Source: Steinernema hermaphroditum | Lineage: Eukaryota; Nematoda; Chromadorea; Rhabditida; Steinernematidae | Direction: 5' to 3' | Length of the DNA stretch: 64,000 bases | NCBI GenBank assembly: GCA_030435675.1 | Contig: CM059621.1 | Coordinates: 14,012,001-14,076,000, forward strand | Part shown: positions 1 to 12,083 of the stretch, in pieces | Layout of the letters: every line of letters begins with the position of its first letter | Position numbering within the stretch: position 1 is the first letter of the stretch | Translations under genes and position numbers: made by a program | Notes under the pieces: generated by a model | Databases searched by the model: none | What the model saw: the letters and a program-made list of their open reading frames with translations, nothing else | Told to the model about the DNA's origin: nothing

Positions 1-894
1 ACCGGCTTCGCGGCTATGCTCTTCTTGGAGAACCTAAAACTACGGGGTATTTGATATGGTATGGGAACAGAATTTGAAATTAGGACATTGAAAGGTTGCT
101 ACCAAATTTTGGGTCTTTTCTCTCTGTCTAGGCGTACCTGATCAATCTGGCCACTGAGCCCTGTCGCAGGAGGTTGTGGCTGTGAAGCCATCTCCCGGGC
201 GCCCGCCTCGATCATCTGCTCCACATAGGGAGCGGCCGGCGGCGCGTCGGGGACCTTCAATCCGACTACAGTATACCGATTACAAGTCGAACATACGAAC
301 ACGCGGCGACCCATTCGGAGCCTCTGGCACATGCCCGGGCTCAGTTTCTTCTCCTCAGGGAGAGGAAAGGGGAAAGCCTCGCTTTGGAGGACGAGACCCG
401 CTCTCTTCAGACGATAGAAGACAAACGCGGCGCAGTTTCGACACTCCTGTGAGTCACAGTTGAACCAGCCACTTTTCTGAAGGAGAGAGCTGCTCTGAAT
501 CATCGAAGAAGGACTTACAATGACGGAATCCATCGGTTCGCCGAGGTTTCGGCCGTCGAGACTGAGGTCGACAAAGGAGATCACCGCTTCGGGGATGTTC
601 GCCGCTTGGAATCGGCTGTCGTAGGTAATGCATCGTCCACTTCCCGGGAGGCTGACACAGGGACACTGAAAAGGCGATACAGTAAGAAGTACAGTAAGAC
701 AGTACCTGATCAAGCTCGTTTCCTCGATTCTTCTGCTTGACGAGCTCGGGGAAACTCAGATATCCGGGGTGTTCGTGTGAGATGGAGTTCGGATCGACGT
801 AGGTGACCGCGATCTCGCCAACGTTTTGCGAGAGAACGTCTCCAGAAACGATCCGAACGAGATGGAGAAGGGAAAAGCTCAGCAAGGAGAACAT
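1..894 (-). CDS. secreted-type Cys-rich protein, 3' end outside window
   Basis: Exon 1 (894-706) begins with a signal peptide, MFSLLSFSLLHLVRIVSG. A 40-nt intron (705-666, GTACTG...TTTTCAG) leads to exon 2 (665-138). Exon 2 has two paired-cysteine patches, CDSQECRNC near residue 125 and a later CSTC, which look like metal-binding or disulfide knuckles. A good donor (CAG/GTACGC at 138) and an acceptor at 36-34 leave an open reading frame that runs off the left edge. If that intron is not used, the frame stops at 99 and the protein is 251 aa. I do not recognise the family. It lies head-to-tail downstream of the kinase gene on the same strand. Confidence 0.55.
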
Positions 895-1283
895 TCAGAA
901 GGGAAGATCGTCGCAAAGTGCATTTGGAAAGGGAATGAGGCGAAGAAGCGTCGCCGCGGGGAAACGTGTTTCCGTGGTGCTTTCGGAGAAGAAGCACTAT
1001 TGGAACCAAATGAGGGGCGCACACTTGAAACATCGAGCTAGCGTGTGACTGCAAAACAAAGAGAAATGAATTATTACATTGATAACCGTAACAAAGTGAT
1101 GGTTTTGCGTCGTAATTGGAACAGAGAGGTCTGCCGATTGGCGCCGTTGATGTAAGCGACATCAGTTGGCTAATATAAGATTGTGGGAGAACTAGTTTCC
1201 CCTATGTGTCACCCCAAGAAAAAAGAAATTGTTCCAACCTCCAGGTTTCACAATTTACGTTCTTCGTACCAAATACAACAATT

Positions 1284-2645
1284 TCAAATAAGAAATTCGG
1301 ATTCTACTGGCTTCCTAATGAAACCTTTTCGCTTGTTCGGAGGAGTCATGTGTAGGGAGGAGTTTCCGGACGGGATGTCGCCTTCCTGGTGGTCGAAGTA
1401 TTTCGCTTCCATTGTCGGGAACTCCGGTCGGACCTCAGGTTTCTCGGCCTTATCACTCTTGCCATGCTGCTCTCCGGAGTGTGATTCTCCTTCGCTCGTG
1501 CTTCCAGCGGTTTCGTCCACCGTATACAAAGAGCAGTCTTTCTTCTCCTGATCGCTTGATGACTTTTTCGTGCTTTCCCAGTCGTACGGGTCGTCAAATT
1601 GGACGTCCTTTTTTCTAATTGACTCCATAAGCTGAACGCTCATATTAATTGAAGAGGAAAGTCAGGGTAGAAACGTACCTTGCCGTAAATCATTTTGTAA
1701 TCCGGACGATCGTAGTATCCCAGCTTGCGGACGTGTGCCATAATCGGCTGGAAACATTCGAGCTTCCCCGACAGCATCTTCTCGTCGCTGAATTCTTCCT
1801 TCATCTGCTGAACGCGTTCGTCTCTAGCCTGTTTCGACCACGGAAGACCCGGCCCCAGATCGATCATCGAATAGACGTATGCCCACATGTCATCTGCCCG
1901 TGACTGTTCTTTCTTCAGATGGATATTTATCGAGCAAAATCGAGTTGTACCTCGTACTTCAGCCTATAATATTCGTTCCAGTACTTCTGTATTTACAGCT
2001 CAGATATCACCCTCTCTCGGGGTTTCCGGAACAACCATTTACCCGTGCTCGAGTCCTTCTCGGCGTACTGCCGCGCCAGGCCATAGTCAATCAAGTAGAT
2101 TATCTTCGAGTCCTGCATTGTCGCGCCGAAAACCATGTTAGACGGCTTCACATCCCGGTGCAAATAGCCGATCTCATGGACTTGCTTGATCGCATACAGA
2201 GCATGGACAGCAACGCGGAGCACAGTAGATTCACTCAAATGCATCATGCCGGACTGCTTCATCACGGTATAGAGGTCGATGCCACAGCGCGAGATCACAA
2301 TGTACGTGTAGGCGGGGCGCCTTCCTGAACCGAAGAATTGAGGAGTGTGCGGGCGATTCGAAAGTTCCTTCAGCACTTCGACCTCCATCTTCAGAAGACC
2401 TTCTTCATTGGACATGTCGTTCAGCTCTATCTGAAATAAACAACTGTGCAAAATTTCAATTAATGACTAACCTTCAGAGCGACACTCTTTTTAAGCTCCC
2501 GATCATCGGCGGCATAAACTTCGCCGAAGGTTCCAGCTCCTAGTCGATGCAATATCTTCCATCGTTTGCTCACGATCTTTCCGTTACGAAGAAACGGTGG
2601 ACGAAGGTGCTCGGAGGACCCCTGCTGGCCCTGCCGCCTCCTCAT
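1284..2645 (-). CDS. CK1/TTBK-like serine/threonine kinase
   Basis: Exons 2645-2472, 2430-2011, 1963-1679 and 1631-1284 join in frame to 408 aa. The kinase domain fills residues ~25-320. It has the glycine loop GAGTFGEVY, the VALK lysine, HRDVKPSN in the catalytic loop, DYG in place of DFG (normal for CK1/TTBK), and the RGTTRFCSINIH stretch typical of this family where other kinases have APE. The tail after ~300 is Ser/Glu/Lys rich with no recognised domain. Nematodes carry a large expansion of such kinases, many of them sperm-expressed; tissue here is unknown. The start is the first Met of exon 1; an extra upstream exon is possible. Introns are 41-47 nt. Confidence 0.88.
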
Positions 2646-2818
2646 CGAATAGGTTCGGTAAATGAAGGCTCCTCTGTCTAGAATCGTCTTGCAGCGCAGT
2701 TTCCAGAATCTTCCATTGAGATAGACAGCAAGCGTAGACAGACAGCACTGAAAGCGCAGCGGCCAGTCGGCCTCCTTTGCTCGCTGATAGAAGGTCGTGT
2801 GCCCGCGCTGCGTTCGAA

Positions 2819-5005
2819 ATGTCGTCGCCCAAAGAGGAACTCTCGGAACTTTCCGCTTCTACCGCGAATTCCATCCCACCTGCCGTCTACATTGCCAACC
2901 AGCAGTCCGCGCAGGCAGCGGCCGAACAGTCCAAGCCTCGCGAGTTCCGCTTCGCCCTGCAAACTGACGACGACGGCGTCGTGAAGGGGCAATACGACTC
3001 GAGGTTCCCCGGAGGTTGCTGTTTTCCGCTTCGGAAGAACGTCAACTTGTTGGTTTATCCTGTGCAAAATGTAAGTTACCGGAAATGGTCGACGGAGTTT
3101 TCGCCATTTTCGAAAATTCAGTTACCGTTCAAATTCTAGTGACCGATAATCGTCTCGAGAGACTCTTTGGTTACAGTCATAAACGAATTACTGTAAATTT
3201 CGAAATCAAGCGCTTTTGATGCAATTCACTATAGTCATCTCATTTCGTTCGTTAATTTCAGGATGGAAGATACAGCATAATCCTGAAAGGAGAGAATCGA
3301 ATTCCAATGGAATGGAGCTACATCATCCAGATGCGTATCCGTACGGGCCATGAGAAGAGCCGTGTGATGACCGTCGTCGACGCCGACGTCTTCGAGTTGG
3401 GCAACCGTGAAGAACCAATTGTCATCGACATCAACGATCCCTACGTGGAGAAGCTGCGTTTCGACATCCGTTTCATTCGCCAGATGAACGATCCCTTTCC
3501 TGTATATGATCATGGCAACGTCGAGTTGAGATTCAACGATGGACAGCCGAATCTCCGCGTCCACAAGGAACTTTTAGCTTTGCACTCTACCTACATGGGT
3601 AAGGAGAGGAGCGCACAAGAGCAATGCTTATCAACGCCTCTTCAGCGGAGCATCTGCAAAACGTAGAAGATGGATCAATTTTGGAAATGGGAAACACGCC
3701 ACGAAGTTGTTTCCTCGAAGTTCTCCATCAGATCTACCGAATTCAGCGCCCTATTTGGGCCGACTTCCGCGCCTTAACGTTTGGAGCTCTGGCTTACCAG
3801 GTTCAGACAGTCATCGAAGTACTCGTTCAGCATTTGGTTAATTACGATAGGGTTTGTCGTTTCTCTCTCTTGTACCGGTAATACCCATTAGTTGTAGTTC
3901 TCCCTGGAGCAGAAGCTGATCGAGGCGTCGCGTCTGCAACTGATTGATGCCATCGGAGAGCTCGCTTTCCGGGCTGAACAAAACGGCTCTTGGAGTTACT
4001 TGATTGGAAGAGGATTTGATGCCGCTGAAGAACTGGGTGAGCCCATCTACCACATGGTGATTTGCCCCGCTATCGTAAAGGTAGGCTTAGTCTAGTTTGG
4101 TCCCTTCTGAACGCTGTCAATTTCAGGCCAAATACAGTCAATTTGGAGAACCATACAAAAAGTCAGTGATTCCAGAATACAACCTTGGAAGTCCCTCCCT
4201 AGAGGAACAGCGTATGGCGTGCCCTTTGGTCATTAGTGGGAGGACCCTTTGGGTTAATCGAGGAGTTCTGATGTTGTGTGGAACTGAACGCTTCGGTCGT
4301 GGTAACTGCGGTGAGTTCAGTTTCATTTCATAAACGCTAGGATTGAAATTGATCTTTTCAGGCGAGTTGTACCCTCTGGTGACCGGTGCCCTTCAAGAGG
4401 CGCTCAGTGCCGCTAAGGTGGATCTCTATGATGCCTTGGAGGCACTTTTCCTCTACCTCTACCCTGGTCAGAAGACGATTCGAATTGAATTCGTGCGTCC
4501 GCTCATCATATTTGCCCATACGCACCAAATGACTCGTATAAAGGAGGAGTTGGAATTGATGCTCGCCGACGAACCACCCTTCACTCCTCAGATTCTGCTC
4601 GATCATCTGATGTACGCTGAGAATTACGGTCTTGAGAATCTCCGCCGCATGTGTCTTCTGCGCGTCGAAGGCAGCTGCCAGGCAATTGCCGCGCAAATGG
4701 TGAATCTTCCGGAGTTCCAGCAGGTGCTCAGCGCTCGTACTCGTCAGATGGTGCTGGATCGCCACTGCTCGGGATGGGCCCTCTCGTGGACTAAACTGTG
4801 GAGCAAGTAGGTTTCTTGTTCGCGGAAATCACAATTATGTAATGTTTATTGCAGAGTGCCCACGAAGCGATTGGTTCGCGGAGTGACAAATGACGTTGGA
4901 GGACCGAAGCCTTGTGAGCTAGAGAATGCTCTCCACACATTCCGATGTGGTGGATCGGATATGGCTTTTGGAGGTCGAAGCGCGGTGCTTGGAGCTGGGC
5001 AGTGA
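2819..5005 (+). CDS. MATH/BTB-type protein with two BTB-like blocks
   Basis: Seven exons (2819-3070, 3262-3598, 3646-3851, 3898-4080, 4127-4310, 4362-4806, 4855-5005) join without a stop to 585 aa. Residues ~35-170 look like a MATH-type beta fold. It is followed by a BTB block (LRVHKELLALHSTYM ... VLHQIYR). A second block with BTB character begins near PLVISGRTLWVNRGVLML and continues through LDHLMYAENYGLENLRRM. BTB proteins of this kind are usually substrate adaptors for CUL3 ubiquitin ligases, and worms have many. An in-frame upstream Met at 2777 is the alternative start. The assignment to MATH is weaker than that to BTB. It diverges from the kinase gene, with under 200 bp between them. Confidence 0.8.
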
Positions 5006-5082
5006 AGAAGGTTGAGTAAGGTGTTGTTTGTATACATATGTAGTGGTGAGTAATATAGTTTATGGAAGCAGAGCGTACTACC

Positions 5083-5165
5083 ACCGGGATGGCCGAGTGG
5101 TTAAGGCGTTGGACTTAAGTTCCAATCGGAGTAATCCGTCGTGGGTTCAAACCCCACTCCCGGTA
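5083..5165 (+). tRNA. tRNA-Leu (UAA)
   Basis: The acceptor stem ACCGGGA pairs with TCCCGGT. The anticodon arm TTGGA-CTTAAGT-TCCAA presents TAA. There is a long variable arm, as in class II tRNAs, and a T arm GTGGGTTCAAACCCCAC. No intron is seen. Confidence 0.97.
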
Positions 5166-5334
5166 AACCTTTTCGCATATTTTGCTTTTCATCTTGTTTG
5201 ACCATTTGCTTCTTTTTGTGGTGTTTTTTGTTTTCTTATTGAGGTTGAACACGTTTCATTGTTAACATTGCAACAGATCGATAGGAATTTGTACGACGGA
5301 ATGTCGATATTTACAACTGTACAAATCAAGATAC

Positions 5335-7652
5335 TTAATAGCGTCCCTGCTGGGCCCACTGCGCCTGCTGTTGTTGTTGCTGCTGCATGAACTGGGGATT
5401 CTGCGGAGGCATCATCATTTGGCTCTGTTGGGGAGGGCCCATCATGTGGCCTTGGGGGCCCATGTACATCTGCGGCTGCGGAGGCCGCATTCCCATCATG
5501 TGGCCCTGCTGGTTCGGGTTCATCATCGCCTGCTGCGGAGGGGCATTCATCATCGGCTGCGGCTGCTGATGGTATGGTCCACTGGGGCCCATCATGCCCT
5601 GCCTCTGCTGCATCACCATTTGGGGTTGTTGCTGGAACATGGGCCCCGGACCCTGAGGGCCGGTCATCGGAGGTCCGCCGTAGGGCCCTGGAGGCATTCC
5701 GCCCGCCATGCCGCCGGCCATCATCATCGGCTGTTGTTGCTGATCGAAAGCCGACGCCATCGGTTGTTGGGGGGCCATGGGCTGTGACGTCGCCGCGACC
5801 ACTTGACCATAGTCCGGTGGCGCCCCCGGGGCTCCATACATCGCCGCGTGCATTGGCTGTCCTCCGCCCATTTCCATCTTCATTTCCATCTTTATTGGAG
5901 GATCGTACTGAAAAAAGACGTGAAATCTTGTATCTAGAATACGGTATCCGAAGACAAAGAGAGAACCTACCTGTCCCTGAGTCATCTGCTGCGTAGGTGG
6001 TCCTCCTCCCCGCATCTTCTTCACCACGGGCTCCATGCCCATGCCGTGCTGCTGCGGAGGCTGCAGCTTCGAGGACGTGTTTTTATCGTCGTTGTCGGAT
6101 GAGAGGAAGTCTCGCTTCGGGTACGGTATCTCGCATCTCGCGAAGACGTCCTCCGTGGGCCTCGGGTCCTCGTAGAAGTAGGGGTCGTTGAGGGACTCGG
6201 CGGCGGTGATGCGCTTGTTTGGGTCCATGATGAGCAGCTTCTGGAGGAGGTGAAAGGCCTTCGTGTCCGTGCGGATCTTGTGTCGATCCATGTACTTCGC
6301 CAGACACTGGCCAGCGAATCTGAAGAAGTGTACGAAGTGAGCCAGACAGTAAATCCCGGTCTCACGATTGTCTCTTGAAGTCCTGTTGCATCTTCGGGTA
6401 GTGGGGCATGCGCTTGATGTCGGGCCAGTCGGCCTCGTTCGGGTAGCCCATCACCGTGAAGATCCTGTCGAGCTGTTCCTGGTGGTAGGGACTGGAGGCC
6501 TTGATGTCCTCGTCCTTGCAGAAGAAAACGGGCTCTGACGTCAGCAGCTCGGCGAAGATGCAGCCGATGGCCCAGATGTCGATCGCCTGAAAGCGGTTAC
6601 GACTGCGCGCTGGGACACGTCCCCACCTTGGTGTAGTGCTTGGCGCCGAGAAGGAGCTCCGGGGCGCGGTACCAGAAGGTAACGACGACGGGATCGAGCT
6701 CTGCCAAGGGCTTCAGCGGGTTGTGGAAGATGCGGGCGAAGCCCATGTCGGCGATTTTGACACGACCGCGCTCCACGCCCGGACCTTCGCCCATGACGAG
6801 GATGTTGGCGGGCTTGAGGTCGCGATGCAGGATCCAGTTGGTGTGGAGGTAGTAGATGCCGTCGAGGATCTGGTAGAGCAGCGACTTAACCATCGACTTC
6901 GGTACGATCACCGCCTGCTTCTTCGCCTTCGCGTTCCTATGAAACTTGATGATGTGCCACAGATCGTGCTCCGCGAAGTCCAGCAGCAGCCACACCTGTA
7001 GTCTCTGATCGGTAAAATTCGGTTAGTCGAATTTGGTGACGCCGGAGTCGGCTCCGACTCACATTGGCCACCCGGTTCGGCTCAGTACTTCAGAATCCGA
7101 GCCGGCTTGGAACCAACTTCGGATTGCGAAATACTGAACTTGAAAATTTTTAAATTTTCTACCTTTCTGTCTCCCGGGGTGAGGAAGATCCTCTGGAGGC
7201 GGATGAGATTCGGGTGACGCAGTTCGCGGAGGAGGGCGATCTCGCGGCACGCGGACATCGAGAAACCCTGGCCGTCGATGAGTTTGAGTGCGTAGCACTG
7301 GGCCTTGTTGTGCTCCGGGCGCTTCGGCACTGCCTTGTATACATGACCGTAGGTGCCTCTGCCGATCTGAAAAGTTCCAATGTGGACAGAAGGACGAGAG
7401 ACGGACACTGGGTGCCTCAGAAACGGTCGCAGACAGTCTAATGCATCGCATTCCACCGCTCACACAGCTCATTTCATGTCCGAATCAGACCTTACAGGCA
7501 TAGAGACATCTCAAAATGCACAGACAAGCAAATCTTTCAAAATACATGCATTCTTAGCCACTCACCTTCCGGTCCTGGTAGTCGAACAAGTTCTCGACCC
7601 TCTCCCGCGTCGCCTCCAGTTCCTTTTTGAAGTTCGGGTCGATCAGATTCAT
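5335..7652 (-). CDS. cdk-8: cyclin-dependent kinase 8 (Mediator kinase)
   Basis: Exons 7652-7566, 7366-7163, 6995-6627, 6586-6366, 6319-5971 and 5907-5335 join to 600 aa. The order of features is that of CDK8: [12 protein letters not shown], the [14 protein letters not shown] helix that marks this kinase, the [16 protein letters not shown] hinge, [13 protein letters not shown] in place of DFG (normal for CDK8), and [18 protein letters not shown]. The C-terminal ~190 residues are a Gln/Met/Pro/Gly-rich tail, also as in CDK8. CDK8 acts in the nucleus with cyclin C, MED12 and MED13 to modulate RNA polymerase II. The last intron (5970-5908, 63 nt) has no stop, so retention would keep the frame. 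It ends ~170 bp from tRNA-Leu. Confidence 0.97.
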
Positions 7653-7697
7653 TTTCTGCCTTCACCGTCGCTCATCGACTCTTCCGAACTCCGATCG

Positions 7698-10600
7698 ATG
7701 CGTGCGACGCAGCAAAGCGCTGTTACTCCCGCAATGTTCGCACATTCGGTCGCTCCCGAAGTGCCTCCCGACGCCCCTCCGACCTCCGCCCCTCTGATCA
7801 ACAACACAAACGATCGATCGGCAGAGATCAGATGTGCACCCCGAGGATCGAAAATGGATCCCCTGGCGCGTCTTCCGGCACACGTCGCGCGGAAACTCTT
7901 CGCCTACTTGGAGCCTGGCGACTTTTCCGAGCTGAGGGCCGTCTCATCCCACTGGAGGGACTTCCTCGACTCCATATACGCCGAGTTCGACGTCCGCTTC
8001 AGGTTTGCACCCTTTCTGGGTGGTCGTCTGAAGAAGAACGTGTTAAGTGGACGGAATATAAGGCTTCAGTTCGATAGGCCGCTCGAGTACCTACCGTACT
8101 ACCAGAAGCTTGTCTATAGCGACGGCTTCGCCCACCAATTGGAGTACAGACTGGTAAGTGGGACTTTCTTGGAGGCTCTGTGGATTAGGAGTGCACATAA
8201 GCGAAGAAGATCACCAGAAATATGATAGGTATACGGTATTTCGTATAAATCGGATGCGAACTTTCATAAACCTTTTAAACAGGCCGCATCAGAAACTAGG
8301 TGTCTCAAAAGCAATTTCAGACTGTTTAAAGTTCATTTGTGGTAGACGTTAACAGTACGATTGTTTGTAGACACGAGTTTTACGAGTTACGAGTTACGAG
8401 TTTACGAGTTTATTTCTCGTATCTAAGGCTTACGCCTTGCGAGACGTCATATATATGCACAAAAACCACATTGTCACTCCGTAGTCGTCGGTCTTCTGGC
8501 TTCGGCGCAGGGCACAGCATCAGAGTAGAAGGCGACGATCCCATCAGTGTGCGCGGGCATCAGAGAGGCGAAAAGTTGACCCCGGAGACGGTGGAACACA
8601 GCAAGCCCATCTTCAGCTCGGGTGGCAGCGCGGACGTCGGAGTTGAGAAGCTTCTTCGGCGGCTTCCGCGGGCAGCACGGGCGAAGAACGGCATCTGGGC
8701 GAAACGCGTCGGTGGAGCACAACGGGCAAACCGGGAACCATCAAGGCAGCTGGCGGCACAGACTTCGGAGTTGTAACGCTTCTTCGGCTTCTCTGGCGGC
8801 GCGGGTGGAGTCGGGCGGCAGTGACGGGCTTCTTGGCAAGACGTTGGAACTACGGCTCCCTGGTGTTCCAGGCCTTCTGGGAGCCGGGGCGATCACTATG
8901 CAACCAACAATGACGGCCGAAAACGACCGCTCACTCAACTCAGTCGGCCCCAGACAGCCTCAGAAAGAGCGAGTGGACGACCCGACCGATCACTGGGAAC
9001 ACAAATGAAAGCCTTGTAGACACAAACACTACAAATACATAATGTCTAGAATGGTTGAAGACAGCCCCGTATGTCTCTTTTGTGAGAAGCATTGTAGACA
9101 TAGACGTTATTTCAGCTTTCTTCTGTTTACGATTCCATGTAAACGTGTTTCTGATCAATGTGATATCAGTGCGATGCAAATCTAAAAATAGTTAGAGTGG
9201 GAAATCCAATGTTTACCACATCAGGGCCTTCGATTCTTGTGGAAAAGTTCACGAATCAGGGTTCAAATCGTGAACGCTTTGGAGTCCGATCTTGTGACAG
9301 ATCTCGCAAGTTCGTATTCGATCAACATTACTCTTCAAGAACTCATGAATTATAGTATGCACAACCGGACGCCTCCCGGTGGGAGCCTGCCGCTCCATGG
9401 CCACCCAACCTCGTCATCCGGAAACTCTCGCTCCACCATGTGGAGGTCGACTCCGCGCTCCTCTCGAAACTACTGAAAGTCATTGGCAGAGGATGCACGC
9501 TGCAGCATCTGACTCTCTTCACTTGCGCCTTCGATAATGTAAATTACAGTAACCCGGACGTCACTGGGAGAAGCCCTTTAGGTGGACCCCTCGCGTCTAC
9601 AAGAAGTGCTCTCTAAGTGCGTCTCACGGAATCTGCGCAGACTGAAGCTCGACAACATTAACGTACCCTCCATGCTAGGGCCACTGGCCGTCAGTGAGAT
9701 AAACTACGGGAATCTACAGGCACCTGGACTGGTGCTCAAGGCCTCTAACTACGGTATTTCAGTCCATCGAGATTTACGAATGTTTGAACGTCGACTACTT
9801 GACCCTCCTCGGCACGACTTTCAAAACAGACGGCATTCGTCTGAAGATTACGTTTACCGTGTCTGGCGACATGGGATTTACAGTGAAGGCCGCACTTCTC
9901 GATCTGATCCTTGTAAGACAAGCAGACGGTCGCGGGATGTCTGGCAATGAAGTAGATGGTTTTGTCTGCTTTTTGGACGCATCAAAACCGGTGCTAGACA
10001 TCAAAAGGTTACAAACACTGTCTAACTTCTGACAGACACCTCTCAACTACTTTCGAGACAAGTCTGGTCTCTGCTAATGAGTACAACAACACTTTCTTCA
10101 GAATTGGCCTAAATCGGAGAAGCCGACGGAGTTCACCGTCATCACCCTGAACTATTCTGACTTCCGCGACGACCCTCTCCTCGCGATTTCGCAGAGACTC
10201 AACGAGGTCGTCCCGGAGTGCGAGTGGAACCTTCAGCACTCGACGCATCCAGAGCTCTATCTCCGTCTCACACGCTCGCGAAATGACGAGATCGCGCAGT
10301 GGCAGATAGAGCTCGGCGTCAGGCCGTCCCTTCTCGTCTCCTTCGACGGCGACGTCCAACTCTTTCGCTGCGACCCTTCGCAGCCTTCGGGCATCACAGG
10401 AACGATAGCTTCTGGCACTTCTACGTTGCGCCTCGCGCCACCGGAGGGTTTTGCACTCGTAGGGCGCGCTATCTACGCAGCGTGGCTAAAGTTCGCCAAA
10501 GTGGAGCCAGCAGAATTCGTCTCCAAGGAGCCTGTCGTCATCAGGCCCGATTTCAAAGAAAACAAGAAGCAGGTTGGTAGATTCAGTAGAAGATGATTAC

Positions 10601-10734
10601 GCATCTCGTAGATCCGCCTAGAGTGGTCGCTGGTGCCTTCGAGGGTGCAGAAGACAATAGCGAGCCCGAAACTTCTACTGAACGAACTAAAAGAGTCGAT
10701 GTTCAGAACAAACTGTATATTGCAAACGGAATAA
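7698..10734 (+). CDS. F-box protein with LRR/FTH-like body
   Basis: Proposed exons are 7698-8153, 9356-9538, 9582-9731, 9763-9912, 10102-10572 and 10612-10734, giving ~510 aa. The F-box is at residues ~52-90 (MDPLARLPAHVARKLFAYLE ... WRDFLD). The body carries leucine-rich repeats such as IRKLSLHHVEVDSALLSKLL and LQHLTLFTCAF, as in nematode F-box/FTH proteins that present substrates to SCF ligases. Met at 7853, right at the F-box, is an alternative start. The first intron is ~1.2 kb, against ~40 nt elsewhere. The fourth intron as drawn is only 31 nt; a longer one from a donor at 9661 is the alternative. It starts 46 bp from the divergent cdk-8 start codon, so the two probably share a promoter. 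Confidence 0.75.
8154..9355 (+). other. long first intron of the F-box gene
   Basis: This 1.2-kb stretch carries a short array of ACGAGTT units at ~8374-8412 and a GC-rich patch at 8480-8960 that is open in several frames. The GC-rich patch encodes nothing I recognise on either strand. A degraded retrocopy or a separate short gene inside the intron cannot be excluded. Confidence 0.4.
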
Positions 10735-10757
10735 ATTAACAGAGATCACCGGTGTTT

Positions 10758-11927
10758 CTAGAAGTCGATTTTCCCTGCTGCCTTGAACTTCTGGCACAGA
10801 GGATCCAGCGCTTTTCCCATGAACGGCAGTGTAGCGCGCTTGTAATAGTCACTGGCGATCCGTAGATTTCCAAGGGCGACTTCGACGGGAATCGCGTACA
10901 TAGAGCCTCCGGGAGCGTCGTAGTTGACCTTCACAAGGTGCATGTGGAGATGGTAGAAAGAGGGTTGGTAGTGGAAATAAGCCTTGATCTGGGCCGGATT
11001 GACACCGTAGCGCTCGCGGATCGCCTTTTTGCTCTTCTCCAGCACGTTCTCCAGGAGAGGAATGTCATCAGCGGTGAGATCTCTGAAAAAGGCAATCGTA
11101 GAAACGCAAATCTGAGATTGGAGACCGACCGAACAGATTTTATTCCACGGCGACGGACCAGCGCTTGGCAGTAGAGATTCTCCATGGTTTCTCCGTTCCA
11201 CTTCAAGTCGGGATACAGCTGGAAGCCGCTGTGCTCGTCGGGATCCTCAAAGATCAGGCGGTCCTGTTCGGACTTGTGGTCGAGGCAGTTGTACACCCAT
11301 TGGACGCTCAAGTTGCTTTCGAGGATGTGCGGAAGGGTGATCTTGTCGTAGTCATCGCCAGTTTCGGCGATCAAGTAACGGTCCTGGGCTCGGTACTTGA
11401 GGATGTGCTTCTCAGTGGCTGGGTAGATCAGCGTAGTTTTCACACCTGAAAGGAGACGGCGTTTATTTGTCTCTAAGTGATTTATATGTCTCCTGTTATT
11501 ATTGAGCGATCATTTGTCTATTTGTCTAGAGTGAGTGGAAAGTAGACTCAGAGCTTGCGGGGGAAGACCGCTCAATGACACCACCAGACAAGAATCACGT
11601 AGACCAGACAAATTGACAGACACAAAGCATGCACAAACGAAACGAACCATTCAGATGTGCAGGAATTTCCTGTTCGTAGTTTCCGTAGATGTCGTTTTCG
11701 ACAAGAAGATTCATCTTCGAGCCCCGGATCCAGCTCTCCGCTTCGGCAGCGCTCTCCGCAAACGGCTGCTTGTCGCAGATCAGGATCGCATTCTTGCCCT
11801 CCTTCTCCAGAAGCACGAAGATCGACTTGCGAGTGATGTCGCTGTTCAGTACCTCCTTGAATGAGAAGCCCTCAAGGGTTGTGAAGCCAACTTGGGTGTT
11901 GTTGTTCGACGATTCGCAAGAAGGCAT
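10758..11927 (-). CDS. dcs-1: scavenger mRNA decapping enzyme DcpS
   Basis: Exons 11927-11648, 11445-11130 and 11082-10758 join to 306 aa, close to other DcpS proteins. The C-terminal half has the HIT triad, HYQPSFYHLHMHL (His-x-His-x-His), which hydrolyses the m7GpppN cap left after 3'-5' mRNA decay. The N-terminal half has VKTTLIYPATEKHI and VQWVYNCLDHKSEQDRL, typical of the domain-swapped dimer. The start at 11927 follows TTTTTTAG, a plausible trans-splice acceptor; an in-frame Met at 11960 lies just upstream. Its start is ~157 bp downstream of the vps-52 stop on the same strand, a spacing common in nematode operons. Confidence 0.95.
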
Positions 11928-12083
11928 TTCTAAAAAACATTCTCGTCTACAACTTAGCATTCAACAGCTACAGTATCCAGAGCATCCAACCCAGCATCGC
12001 CACGTAACACTACCGGATAGAGTTTATCTTATATACAACTATTATGTCACGAAATAAATTAATATAATTTAAGTGAAAGAATG

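Noticed and set aside
5371..5787. Long plus-strand His/Leu-rich frames over the cdk-8 tail
   Set aside because: They are shadows of the Gln/Met/Pro codons of CDK8 on the other strand.
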